Below are positions 23,965 through 31,773 of a DNA stretch of 34,441 nucleotides, one piece after another. Each line of letters starts with the position of its first letter. Positions within the stretch are counted from its first letter, which is position 1. The translations under genes and the position numbers were made by a program. This DNA is from Flavobacteriaceae bacterium (GTDB taxonomy: Bacteria > Bacteroidota > Bacteroidia > Flavobacteriales > Flavobacteriaceae), in contig JAFMLQ010000021.1 of the NCBI GenBank assembly GCA_017852075.1, forward strand, positions 1-34,441, given 5' to 3'. Below the pieces are notes generated by a model. The model was given only the letters and a program-made list of their open reading frames with translations. It did not search any database and was not told the DNA's origin.

Positions 23965-24415
23965 ACCTAGCTTATTATTCCTTATTTTAATTACCGTATT
24001 GATTTCAAATACAATTTGGTCACAAAAAGAGAAATCGCGATTCGAGGAACTCAAAGCCTGGAAGCTAAGTTACATTATCGAGAACACTACTATGAATTCA
24101 AAAGAACTGGAGGTGTATAAATGCATATTTGAAGACTATGAAAATGAATATCATGAAGAGATTTGGACTAAAGTCCATCAGATGCGGAAGACCTTAAGGA
24201 AATCTTTGGATACCATCAACACAAAATCTGCAGCTGATTATATCAACGAATTCGATGCCTTTGAAATTAAAGGAATGGAAATGAAACACCAGAGAAATGA
24301 AAAGTTGCTAAAGAAAATTCGCCCTAAAGAAGTACTCAATATTTTATATCAGGAAAAGCGGTTTGATCGAGAATTATTCAATCGCATCAAGAAAAAACGG
24401 GAAAATGAAGAATAA
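23954..24415 (+). CDS. Periplasmic Spy/CpxP-like protein linked to the ECF sigma module
   Basis: A 153-residue exported protein. The signal peptide is MKTRPSLLFLILITVLISNTIWSQ, with cleavage probably after Ser23. The mature protein is almost all helical and highly charged. The segment LKAWKLSYIIENTTMNSKELEVYKCIFEDYENEYHEEI resembles the first helices of periplasmic Spy/CpxP/ZraP-type stress proteins, where it usually reads LxxxFIxxxLxLTxxExxxFWPVY. The open frame extends upstream to 23840, but I chose 23954 because it yields the signal peptide and a typical 11-base overlap with the preceding gene. Similar proteins in flavobacteria are annotated as sensors of ECF sigma factors. No enzymatic motif is visible. 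Confidence 0.75.
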   Translation: MKTRPSLLFLILITVLISNTIWSQKEKSRFEELKAWKLSYIIENTTMNSKELEVYKCIFEDYENEYHEEIWTKVHQMRKTLRKSLDTINTKSAADYINEFDAFEIKGMEMKHQRNEKLLKKIRPKEVLNILYQEKRFDRELFNRIKKKRENEE

Positions 24416-24450
24416 TTGTTGCCTGACCATAATCGAATGAAATATCTAAA

Positions 24451-25665
24451 ATGAAACTACACCTAAACACGGCTTTTGGTGTTGTACAAGGTCTTGAGCA
24501 AATTCTTAAAGAAAAAAAAGCGCTTCGACCCACACTCAATCAACTTTTGAAGCAAAATCGAAAATGGGGCTCAAGAGACCGCAAATGGGTTGGCGAAGGG
24601 GTACTTGAAATTATACGTTGGCAAAGAAAATTTTCTGAAATGGGTGCACTTGACTTAAAATCAGAATTCTATTTCTGGAATTTGTTAGGTATTTGGATTT
24701 TAAGCAATAAAATTTCCCTACCAAAATGGGATCAATTTGAGGAACTTAACCTAAAAGAAATAAACCTTAACCTCAATCCGAAAACAACTCCAAGAAAAAT
24801 CCTACAATCGCTTCCAGATTGGTTGGATTCCTTGGGGGTTGAAATATTTGGAAAAACAACTTGGGAAAAAGAAATCCAAAGCTTAAATACTACTGCTCCT
24901 CTAGTTTTGAGGGTAAACACCCTAAAAACAACTCCTAAAAAACTGCAATCCTTTTTAGAAAAAAAATATCAAATTGAAAGTGCTTTCATTTCAGAACTCC
25001 CAGGAGCTCTAATTCTTAAAAAGCATCAAAAACTAACTCATACCGAACCCTTCAAACTTGGATGGTTTGAAATTCAAGATACCAATTCACAACAGGTAGC
25101 TCTTTTTGCAAATCCCCAGCCTGGAATGTCTGTTATTGACGCTTGTGCGGGTGCTGGAGGAAAAACACTACACCTCGCTGCGATCATGCAAAACAAAGGG
25201 AAGATTATTGCTATGGATCCTTATGAAAAAAAGTTAGAGCAACTGAAAGCCCGTGTAAAACGAAATGGGGTCCGAATTGTTCTTCTGGAAAATTCAGGAG
25301 AAGATGATTTTTTAGAAACCAAAAAAGGAACTGCAGATCTTGTATTAATAGATGCGCCGTGTAGTGGTCTAGGTGTTCTAAGAAGAAACCCCGCTGCAAA
25401 ATGGCACATGACTCCAAAACGAATTGAAGAGTTGGTAGTTCTTCAGCAAGATATTTTGCAAACCCATGCAACATTGGTGAATAAAGGCGGGGCATTAGTA
25501 TACGCTACCTGTTCCCTCTTACCCGATGAAAATCAAAATCAAATTCAACACTTTTTAAATTCAGATGCAGGAGTAGGTTTTCAATTAGATAAAGAGCAAA
25601 CTCTTTTGACCCACAATACTCAAGGAGATGGATTTTACATGGCTAAAATGACCAAGATATCCTAA
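24451..25665 (+). CDS. RsmB/NOP2-type RNA (cytosine-5) methyltransferase
   Basis: A 404-residue SAM-dependent methyltransferase of the RsmB/RsmF/NSUN class that methylates cytosine-5 in rRNA (or tRNA). SAM is bound by DACAGAGGKT (230-239) and the acidic MDPYE (255-259). The two catalytic cysteines are Cys304 in DAPCSGLG and Cys354 in YATCSLLP. The N-terminal 145 residues are helical and divergent, unlike a NusB-like domain that I could recognise with confidence. It is therefore probably the rRNA C5-methyltransferase RsmB-like, but the target cytosine cannot be read from the sequence. A 5-codon mini-frame (24437-24454) overlaps its ATG. It lies 35 bases after the Spy-like gene. Confidence 0.85.
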   Translation: MKLHLNTAFGVVQGLEQILKEKKALRPTLNQLLKQNRKWGSRDRKWVGEGVLEIIRWQRKFSEMGALDLKSEFYFWNLLGIWILSNKISLPKWDQFEELNLKEINLNLNPKTTPRKILQSLPDWLDSLGVEIFGKTTWEKEIQSLNTTAPLVLRVNTLKTTPKKLQSFLEKKYQIESAFISELPGALILKKHQKLTHTEPFKLGWFEIQDTNSQQVALFANPQPGMSVIDACAGAGGKTLHLAAIMQNKGKIIAMDPYEKKLEQLKARVKRNGVRIVLLENSGEDDFLETKKGTADLVLIDAPCSGLGVLRRNPAAKWHMTPKRIEELVVLQQDILQTHATLVNKGGALVYATCSLLPDENQNQIQHFLNSDAGVGFQLDKEQTLLTHNTQGDGFYMAKMTKIS

Positions 25666-25759
25666 CAGGACTACTTTGTGAATAACTCCAAAACAACTTT
25701 GCCAATTTGAAGGTCTTTTGAAGGGTTAAATCTTTAAGAAAAGCATTATTTTTGAGCTT

Positions 25760-25767
25760 TAAATTTG
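25760..25767 (+). promoter_or_regulatory. Candidate -7 promoter box for purL
   Basis: TAAATTTG is an exact TAnnTTTG match ending six bases before the chosen purL ATG at 25774, so the mRNA would start at or next to the start codon. It coincides with the TTG (25765) that could otherwise be read as an upstream start. Confidence 0.55.
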
Positions 25768-25773
25768 CGCTTT

Positions 25774-28700
25774 ATGCTACTGTTTTTTGGCGATGTCACT
25801 ACTCGAATTATTGTCGTTCAAACTACCACTCCGCTCACAACTGAAAATACCGATAAACTTCAATGGCTTTTTGGAGAAGCTCCTTTGCTTAACACAGAAA
25901 TTGTTGAAGGAGCCTTTGTGGGACCTAGAGCAACAATGATTACTCCATGGAGTACCAATGCTGTTGAAATTACAGAAAACATGGGGATTAATGGAATACA
26001 TCGTATTGAAGAATATTTTTCCAAAGCTGCAGTAGACCATATAGATCCAATGCTAGTCGTTGAATTTAACGGTTTGGATCAAAATCTTTTTCAAGTGAAT
26101 ATTGATCCAGAAAAAGTCCTTCAAATCGAGAACATAGCGGCGTACAATCAACAAGAAGGATTAGCGCTTAGTCAAGAAGAAGTCGATTATTTAAACGACT
26201 TATCAAAAAGTCTCGAGCGGCCTTTAACAGATTCTGAAGTTTTTGGATTTTCTCAAGTCAATTCAGAGCATTGCCGCCATAAAATTTTCAATGGAACCTT
26301 TGTGATTGACGGCAAAATCAAAGACAGCAGCCTCTTTCAACTCATTAAAAAAACCTCTAAAGAAAACCCTAATACGATTGTCTCTGCGTACAAAGACAAT
26401 GTTGCGTTTGTCGAAGGACCTCATATTGAGCAATTTGCTCCACAATCGGCAGATCGACCCAGTAGCTATATCAAAAAAAACATAGAAAGTGTTCTTTCTA
26501 TAAAAGCGGAAACACATAATTTCCCCACTACTGTAGAGCCCTTTAATGGAGCCGCAACAGGCTCAGGAGGGGAAATAAGAGATCGATTGGCTGGAGGGCA
26601 AGGATCTCTTCCCTTAGCAGGTACAGCAGTGTATATGACGCCCTATTCTCGTGTACAAAAAGACTTGTCGTACAGTTCTTTTCCAGAACGCAAGTGGCTG
26701 TACCAGACCCCTATTGACATTTTGATCAAAGCGTCCAATGGAGCTTCAGATTTTGGAAATAAATTTGGACAACCTCTTATTGCAGGATCAGTTCTCACCT
26801 TTGAGCATCAAGAAAAGGAACAGCGTTTAGGCTATGACAAAGTAATCATGTTGGCCGGAGGAATTGGTTTTGGAAAAAAAGAACAAGCTCAAAAAGGAAC
26901 ACCTAAAAAAGGAGATAAAATCATCATTCTAGGTGGAGATAATTATCGTATCGGCATGGGTGGTGCAGCCGTATCTTCAGCAGATACAGGAGCCTTTGGG
27001 AGTACTATCGAACTCAATGCCGTACAGCGCTCCAATCCTGAAATGCAAAAACGGGTGGCAAACGCCATTCGAGCTTTGATAGAACAAAGTGAAAATCCAA
27101 TCATTTCTATCCACGATCACGGTGCTGGCGGACACCTCAACTGTTTGTCAGAATTGGTGGAGGATACGGGGGGTACAATACAAATTGATGCACTACCCTT
27201 AGGAGACCCTACACTTTCCGCAAAAGAAATTGTAGGAAATGAATCCCAAGAACGTATGGGGCTGATCTTAGCCGCCAAAGATGCTGCCTTTTTAGAAAAA
27301 ATTGCACAACGTGAAAGGGCACCATTTTATGTTGTAGGAGAAGTAACAGAAGATCATCACTTTTCTTTTCACTCCAAAAAGAATAATGAAACACCTATTG
27401 ACCTTGATCTTTCTGCACTTTTTGGTAGTTCTCCGAAAACGATTATGGAAGACATTTCCATTGAAAGAACCTATAAAGAAATAACCTACGAACAGAATAA
27501 CCTTCCAAACTACATCAACCAGGTACTTCAACTGGAAGCCGTAGCTTGTAAAGATTGGTTGACTAATAAAGTGGACCGTTGTGTTACAGGGCGTGTTGCA
27601 CAACAACAATGCGTAGGTGAACTACAATTGCCTCTCAGCAATTGTGGAGTTATGGCACTCGACTATACTGGTCAAAAAGGAATTGCTACTTCCTTAGGGC
27701 ACGCTCCAATAAGTGCATTGATTGATCCCAAAAAGGGAAGTAATACCGCAATTGCAGAAGCATTGACCAATATTGTTTTTGCGCCTTTAGAAAGCGGATT
27801 AGAAAGCATCTCCCTTTCTGCCAACTGGATGTGGCCTTGTAACAATCCTGGCGAAGATGCACGTTTGTATGATGCTGTTGAAGAATGCTCAAATTTCGCT
27901 ATTGCATTGGGGATTAATATACCTACAGGCAAAGACTCCCTTTCCATGAAACAAAAATATCCTGAAGGCGATGTGCTTGCCCCAGGAACAGTAATCATTA
28001 CTGCCGCAGGACTATGTAAAGACGTCACTAAAGTTGTGACTCCTGTTGCTCAATCTGATGGAGGAGATATATATTATATTGACTTTGCTCAAGATGCATT
28101 TCACTTAGGAGGATCCTCTTTTGCCCAAACCCAAAACCGCATTGGAAATGAAACTCCTTGCGTACAAGATGCAGATTATTTTAAAACCGCTTTCAATGCC
28201 GTTCAAAATCATATCGAAGCTGGTGCGATTAATGCAGGGCACGACATAGGGTCTGGAGGACTTATCACAACGCTAGCTGAACTTTGTTTCCCGTCAACAG
28301 CTATTGGTATGGAACTTGACTTTAAAGGACTAAATGAAACGGATTTAATAAAAATACTCTTTTCCGAAAAAGTAGGGGTTGTTTTACAATCTCGAGAAGA
28401 TTTGACAACTTCCTTTGCAAGAGCAGGAGTAAACGCCCTTAGGATTGGTTCGGTCACAAAACAAAACCTTTTAAAAATAGCTTCTTTTGAATTATCAATT
28501 CCAGAATTACGAAAAGTCTGGATGGCAACCTCGACCCAATTGGAAGCTCAGCAAACAAGAGCTGATTTAGCTGCAATTCGAGCAAAAAATACAGTCGAAC
28601 AACCTCTCAAGTTTCATTTCCCTAAAGAGTTTGATGGTAAAATGCCAGCACCTAAATCAAATCGGATCAAAGCAGCAGTAATTCGTGAAAAAGGGAGTAA

Positions 28701-29415
28701 TTCCGAACGTGAAATGGCTTACATGATGGATCTTAGTGGTTTTGAAGTTCGCGATGTGCATATGACTGATCTCATAGAAGGAAGGGAAACATTAGAAGAT
28801 ATAGCACTACTTGTGGCTGTAGGAGGTTTTTCAAATTCCGATGTACTCGGTTCGGCCAAAGGCTGGGCAGGAGCCTTTAAATACAATCCCAAAGCCAAAA
28901 AAGCTCTTGAGAATTTCTTTCACCGCCCCGACACCCTTTCGTTGGGTGTTTGTAATGGGTGTCAGTTATTTGTAGAATTGGGATTGTTAACTCCAAAAGA
29001 TCAGCCCCAACCCAGAATGTTACACAACGATTCGGGTAAATTTGAGTGTATATTCACTGCGGTGACTATAGAATCCAGTAGCTCCATCATGCTCAGAGGA
29101 CTAGAAGGAAGTACATTGGGGATTTGGGCGGCTCATGGTGAGGGAAAATTTACTTTCCCTCAAAGCGAAAACCACTATCAAATTCCAGCAAAATACCTGT
29201 ACCATGATTATCCCTCTAATCCCAACGGATCCGATTATAATGCCGCCATGCTCACAAGTGCAGACGGACGACATTTAGTGATGATGCCCCATTTGGAGCG
29301 CTCTACCTTTCCTTGGAACTGGGGGCACTACCCTACTCATCGAGAGGATGATGTGAGTCCTTGGACATTGGCTTTTGAAAATGCTTACACTTGGCTGAAA
29401 AATAGAGGGGCGTAA
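25774..29415 (+). CDS. purL: Phosphoribosylformylglycinamidine synthase, large single-chain form
   Basis: Converts FGAR, glutamine and ATP to FGAM in purine synthesis, with synthetase and glutaminase in one chain. The 1213-residue protein has the expected parts in order. The N-terminal FGAR domain starts MLLFFGD; the first AIRS-like half has SVNSEHCRHKIF and ETHNFPT, then GGEIRDRLAGGQGSLPLAGTAVY. Next are the second catalytic half and a C-terminal glutamine amidotransferase domain with the nucleophile Cys1060 in GVCNGCQLF, the His in AAHGEGKFTF, and PHLERSTFPWNWG. I chose the ATG at 25774; a TTG three codons earlier lies inside the promoter box. No purS, purQ or other purine gene is adjacent, and purB lies over 23 kb away. 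Confidence 0.97.
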   Translation: MLLFFGDVTTRIIVVQTTTPLTTENTDKLQWLFGEAPLLNTEIVEGAFVGPRATMITPWSTNAVEITENMGINGIHRIEEYFSKAAVDHIDPMLVVEFNGLDQNLFQVNIDPEKVLQIENIAAYNQQEGLALSQEEVDYLNDLSKSLERPLTDSEVFGFSQVNSEHCRHKIFNGTFVIDGKIKDSSLFQLIKKTSKENPNTIVSAYKDNVAFVEGPHIEQFAPQSADRPSSYIKKNIESVLSIKAETHNFPTTVEPFNGAATGSGGEIRDRLAGGQGSLPLAGTAVYMTPYSRVQKDLSYSSFPERKWLYQTPIDILIKASNGASDFGNKFGQPLIAGSVLTFEHQEKEQRLGYDKVIMLAGGIGFGKKEQAQKGTPKKGDKIIILGGDNYRIGMGGAAVSSADTGAFGSTIELNAVQRSNPEMQKRVANAIRALIEQSENPIISIHDHGAGGHLNCLSELVEDTGGTIQIDALPLGDPTLSAKEIVGNESQERMGLILAAKDAAFLEKIAQRERAPFYVVGEVTEDHHFSFHSKKNNETPIDLDLSALFGSSPKTIMEDISIERTYKEITYEQNNLPNYINQVLQLEAVACKDWLTNKVDRCVTGRVAQQQCVGELQLPLSNCGVMALDYTGQKGIATSLGHAPISALIDPKKGSNTAIAEALTNIVFAPLESGLESISLSANWMWPCNNPGEDARLYDAVEECSNFAIALGINIPTGKDSLSMKQKYPEGDVLAPGTVIITAAGLCKDVTKVVTPVAQSDGGDIYYIDFAQDAFHLGGSSFAQTQNRIGNETPCVQDADYFKTAFNAVQNHIEAGAINAGHDIGSGGLITTLAELCFPSTAIGMELDFKGLNETDLIKILFSEKVGVVLQSREDLTTSFARAGVNALRIGSVTKQNLLKIASFELSIPELRKVWMATSTQLEAQQTRADLAAIRAKNTVEQPLKFHFPKEFDGKMPAPKSNRIKAAVIREKGSNSEREMAYMMDLSGFEVRDVHMTDLIEGRETLEDIALLVAVGGFSNSDVLGSAKGWAGAFKYNPKAKKALENFFHRPDTLSLGVCNGCQLFVELGLLTPKDQPQPRMLHNDSGKFECIFTAVTIESSSSIMLRGLEGSTLGIWAAHGEGKFTFPQSENHYQIPAKYLYHDYPSNPNGSDYNAAMLTSADGRHLVMMPHLERSTFPWNWGHYPTHREDDVSPWTLAFENAYTWLKNRGA

Positions 29416-29466
29416 AAGTTCTTCTTTTACTTCAAAATATTTCCTATTTTGCAGTAAAATGAACAA

Positions 29467-31233
29467 ATGACACCCACAAGATTATTTGAATTTATAGAAT
29501 ATCAAAAAGAGTACGCCCCACTCGAAAAGGCCTTTACCACGAAATACAATGGAGCTTGGGAAAGCGTTTCTTCCTCAGATTTTCTCGATCAATCTCGCGC
29601 CATAAGCCGTGCCTTGATTGGAATGGGAATCAAGGCAGGAGATAAAATTGCCATGATTTCCTCAAACAATAGAACCGAATGGAGCGTCATAGATGTAGGG
29701 TTATTGACCTTAGGGGCTGTAAATATTCCTATTTACCCGACCATTTCAGCTAAAGATTACGAGTACATTCTGAATCACTCCGAGAGTCTTTACTGTTTTG
29801 TTTCCGACCAAGAGGTTTATGACAAGGTAAATGCCATTCAAAAAAATATTAAGTCATTAAAAAAAGTTTATAGTTTTGATCAAATCAAAGGCTGTGCTCA
29901 TTGGTCTGAACTTTTGGACGAAGGAGCAAATATGGACCACGATAGTACAGTTACCAAAATGCGCGACGAGGTAAAGCCTGAAGACCTCGCCACAATCATT
30001 TATACATCTGGAACTACAGGAGTTCCCAAAGGTGTAATGCTGAGCCACCATAACGTGGTATCCAATGTCATTTCAAGCTCTAAAAGACTACCCCTTACAA
30101 TAGGTCAAGCGAGTGCACTCAGTTTTTTGCCCATATGTCATATTTTCGAACGAGTCATTCTTTACATTTATATGTACAATAGCGTTTCGGTGTATTTTGC
30201 GGAATCCATAGAAACGATAGCCGACAATTTAAAAGAAATCAAACCCAACGTGATGACCGCCGTTCCACGACTACTAGAAAAGGTATATGACAAGATTTAC
30301 GCTAGGGGTGCAGAACTTTCTGGCATTAAGAAAACTCTATTTTATTGGGCAGTAAATATCGGCCTTCAATACGAGCCCTACGGGCAGAATGGCGCATGGT
30401 ACGAGTTTAAATTAAAAATCGCACGTAAACTTATTCTTTCTAAATGGCAAGAAGCCCTAGGTGGTAAACTCGAGCTCATCGCTTCGGGAAGTGCTGCTCT
30501 ACAACCTCGTTTGGCTCGTGTCTTTACCGCAGCGGGAATGACACTTGTTGAGGGATATGGACTAACCGAAACCTCACCTGTAATTTCGGTCAATGACATG
30601 AGACAGAAACATTTTAAAATCGGCACTGTTGGAAAAGTCATTGACGGGGTAGAAGTCAAAATTGCTGAAGACGGAGAAATCCTCTGTAAAGGACCTAATG
30701 TGATGATGGGTTATTACAAAGAAGAAAAAATGACTCAAGATGTGATGACGGGAGACTTTTTCCATACAGGAGACATTGGGGAACTTGATTCCGAAGGATT
30801 TTTAAAAATCACTGATAGAAAAAAAGAAATGTTCAAAACTTCTGGAGGAAAATATATTGCTCCACAAGTCATTGAAAACCAAATGAAACAATCATTATTT
30901 ATAGAACAAATTATGGTCGTTGGGCCTGGCAGAAAAATGCCTACTGCAGTGATTCAACCCAACTTAGAATACGTTAAAAATTGGCTTAAAGAGAAAGGTA
31001 TTTCATGCGATACTCTAGCGCAAGCGGTAAAAGAACCACTTCTCATAGAAGCTATAGAAAACGAAGTGGCCCACCACAATCAAAATTTTGGCTCTTGGGA
31101 ACAAGTCAAAAAAATTCAACTGACTCCAGAAGAGTGGACTATAGATTCAGGACATTTGACTCCCACAATGAAGTTGAAAAGAAAAGTGGTAACAGAAAAA
31201 TACGACGCACTCATTGAACAAATGTACAGTTAA
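29467..31233 (+). CDS. Long-chain acyl-CoA ligase (AMP-binding)
   Basis: A 588-residue adenylate-forming enzyme that activates fatty acids with ATP and CoA for degradation or lipid remodelling. The AMP-binding motif YTSGTTGVPKG is at 179-189. It is followed by the GYGLTETSPVISV motif, HTGDIGELDSEGFLKITDRKKEMFKTSGGKYIAPQ near the hinge, and a C-terminal domain that ends with the TPTMKLKRKVV catalytic-Lys region. Length and order resemble FAA1-type long-chain acyl-CoA synthetases. Chain-length preference cannot be read. It stands alone between purL and a strong terminator, but lies next to a MarR/acyl-CoA dehydrogenase unit. A short ATG-AAC-AAA-TGA mini-frame overlaps its start. Confidence 0.92.
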   Translation: MTPTRLFEFIEYQKEYAPLEKAFTTKYNGAWESVSSSDFLDQSRAISRALIGMGIKAGDKIAMISSNNRTEWSVIDVGLLTLGAVNIPIYPTISAKDYEYILNHSESLYCFVSDQEVYDKVNAIQKNIKSLKKVYSFDQIKGCAHWSELLDEGANMDHDSTVTKMRDEVKPEDLATIIYTSGTTGVPKGVMLSHHNVVSNVISSSKRLPLTIGQASALSFLPICHIFERVILYIYMYNSVSVYFAESIETIADNLKEIKPNVMTAVPRLLEKVYDKIYARGAELSGIKKTLFYWAVNIGLQYEPYGQNGAWYEFKLKIARKLILSKWQEALGGKLELIASGSAALQPRLARVFTAAGMTLVEGYGLTETSPVISVNDMRQKHFKIGTVGKVIDGVEVKIAEDGEILCKGPNVMMGYYKEEKMTQDVMTGDFFHTGDIGELDSEGFLKITDRKKEMFKTSGGKYIAPQVIENQMKQSLFIEQIMVVGPGRKMPTAVIQPNLEYVKNWLKEKGISCDTLAQAVKEPLLIEAIENEVAHHNQNFGSWEQVKKIQLTPEEWTIDSGHLTPTMKLKRKVVTEKYDALIEQMYS

Positions 31234-31240
31234 ATAAAAA

Positions 31241-31274
31241 AATGGCTCACTTTAAAAGTGAGCCATTTTTTTAT
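31241..31274 (+). terminator. Rho-independent terminator of the acyl-CoA ligase gene
   Basis: AATGGCTCACT and AGTGAGCCATT form a strong stem (31241-31251 and 31257-31267) with loop TTAAA, followed by a run of T residues. The A-rich left side would also serve the minus strand. Confidence 0.88.
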
Positions 31275-31277
31275 TTA

Positions 31278-31299
31278 TTTATTATGCATGCATAATAAA
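31278..31299. promoter_or_regulatory. Perfect 22-base palindrome, probable MarR operator
   Basis: The 22 bases are a perfect inverted repeat centred on TGCATGCA, with core ATTATGCATGCATAAT. The palindrome sits where the -33 region of the marR promoter should be: its right end is six bases before the TATATTTG box. This is the expected place for a MarR dimer to block its own promoter. I see no second copy in the window. Confidence 0.6.
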
Positions 31300-31305
31300 A
31301 TATAC

Positions 31306-31313
31306 TATATTTG
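31306..31313 (+). promoter_or_regulatory. Candidate -7 promoter box for the marR-acyl-CoA dehydrogenase operon
   Basis: TATATTTG is an exact TAnnTTTG match, five bases before the marR ATG at 31319. A start site about 5-7 bases downstream would give a leaderless mRNA. The palindromic operator occupies the usual -33 region. Confidence 0.6.
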
Positions 31314-31318
31314 GATTC

Positions 31319-31771
31319 ATGAAACAAGAGACTTTTGACAGCGCATTGCGTTCTACATGGCAAATAGTGAGTAAGATGTATAATAAAGAAGCGAGTAAAT
31401 TTGATTCTACAATGGCCACAGGGTTTGCTCTTTTGAGTATTGATTCTGAAGGTACTCCATCTACCACTTTAGGACCAAAAATGGGTATGGAATCTACCAG
31501 TCTCTCCCGTTTGCTCAATAGTATGGAGGAGCGCAATCTAATCTACCGTTCTCAGCATCCCAAAGATGGAAGGAGTGTATTGATTCATCTGACTGAATTT
31601 GGAGTAGAGAAACGGGAAGACTCTAAGGCTGTTGTACTTCATTTTAATGAAGAGATAGAAAAAAGTCTAAGCCAAAAAAAAATTCAACATTTTTTCGAAG
31701 TAATGCAATGCATCAAGGAAAAAGCAAGCGAATTTGAACACTTTTCAACCCCAACATTAAAAACAACTTAA
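31319..31771 (+). CDS. MarR family transcriptional regulator
   Basis: A 150-residue winged-helix regulator. The DNA-binding region is at about residues 50-105: TLGPKMGMESTSLSRLLNSMEERNLIYRSQHPKDGRSVLIHLTEFG, with recognition helix, then beta-wing DGRSVLIHLT. N- and C-terminal helices form the dimer interface. MarR proteins bind palindromic operators as homodimers and release on ligand binding. A perfect 22-base palindrome lies just upstream in the promoter, so autoregulation is likely. The next gene, acyl-CoA dehydrogenase, starts 2 bases after its stop, and an acyl-CoA ligase precedes it, so an acyl-CoA or fatty-acid ligand is a reasonable guess. The ligand itself is not visible in the sequence. 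Confidence 0.9.
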   Translation: MKQETFDSALRSTWQIVSKMYNKEASKFDSTMATGFALLSIDSEGTPSTTLGPKMGMESTSLSRLLNSMEERNLIYRSQHPKDGRSVLIHLTEFGVEKREDSKAVVLHFNEEIEKSLSQKKIQHFFEVMQCIKEKASEFEHFSTPTLKTT

Positions 31772-31773
31772 TT

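Noticed and set aside
25765-25773. TTG start for purL
   Set aside because: The TTG is part of the TAAATTTG box and adds three residues. The ATG at 25774 fits the family start (MLLFFGD).
27672-28028. 118-residue frame antisense to purL
   Set aside because: Purely a shadow frame within a clearly conserved gene, with no start context or family pattern.
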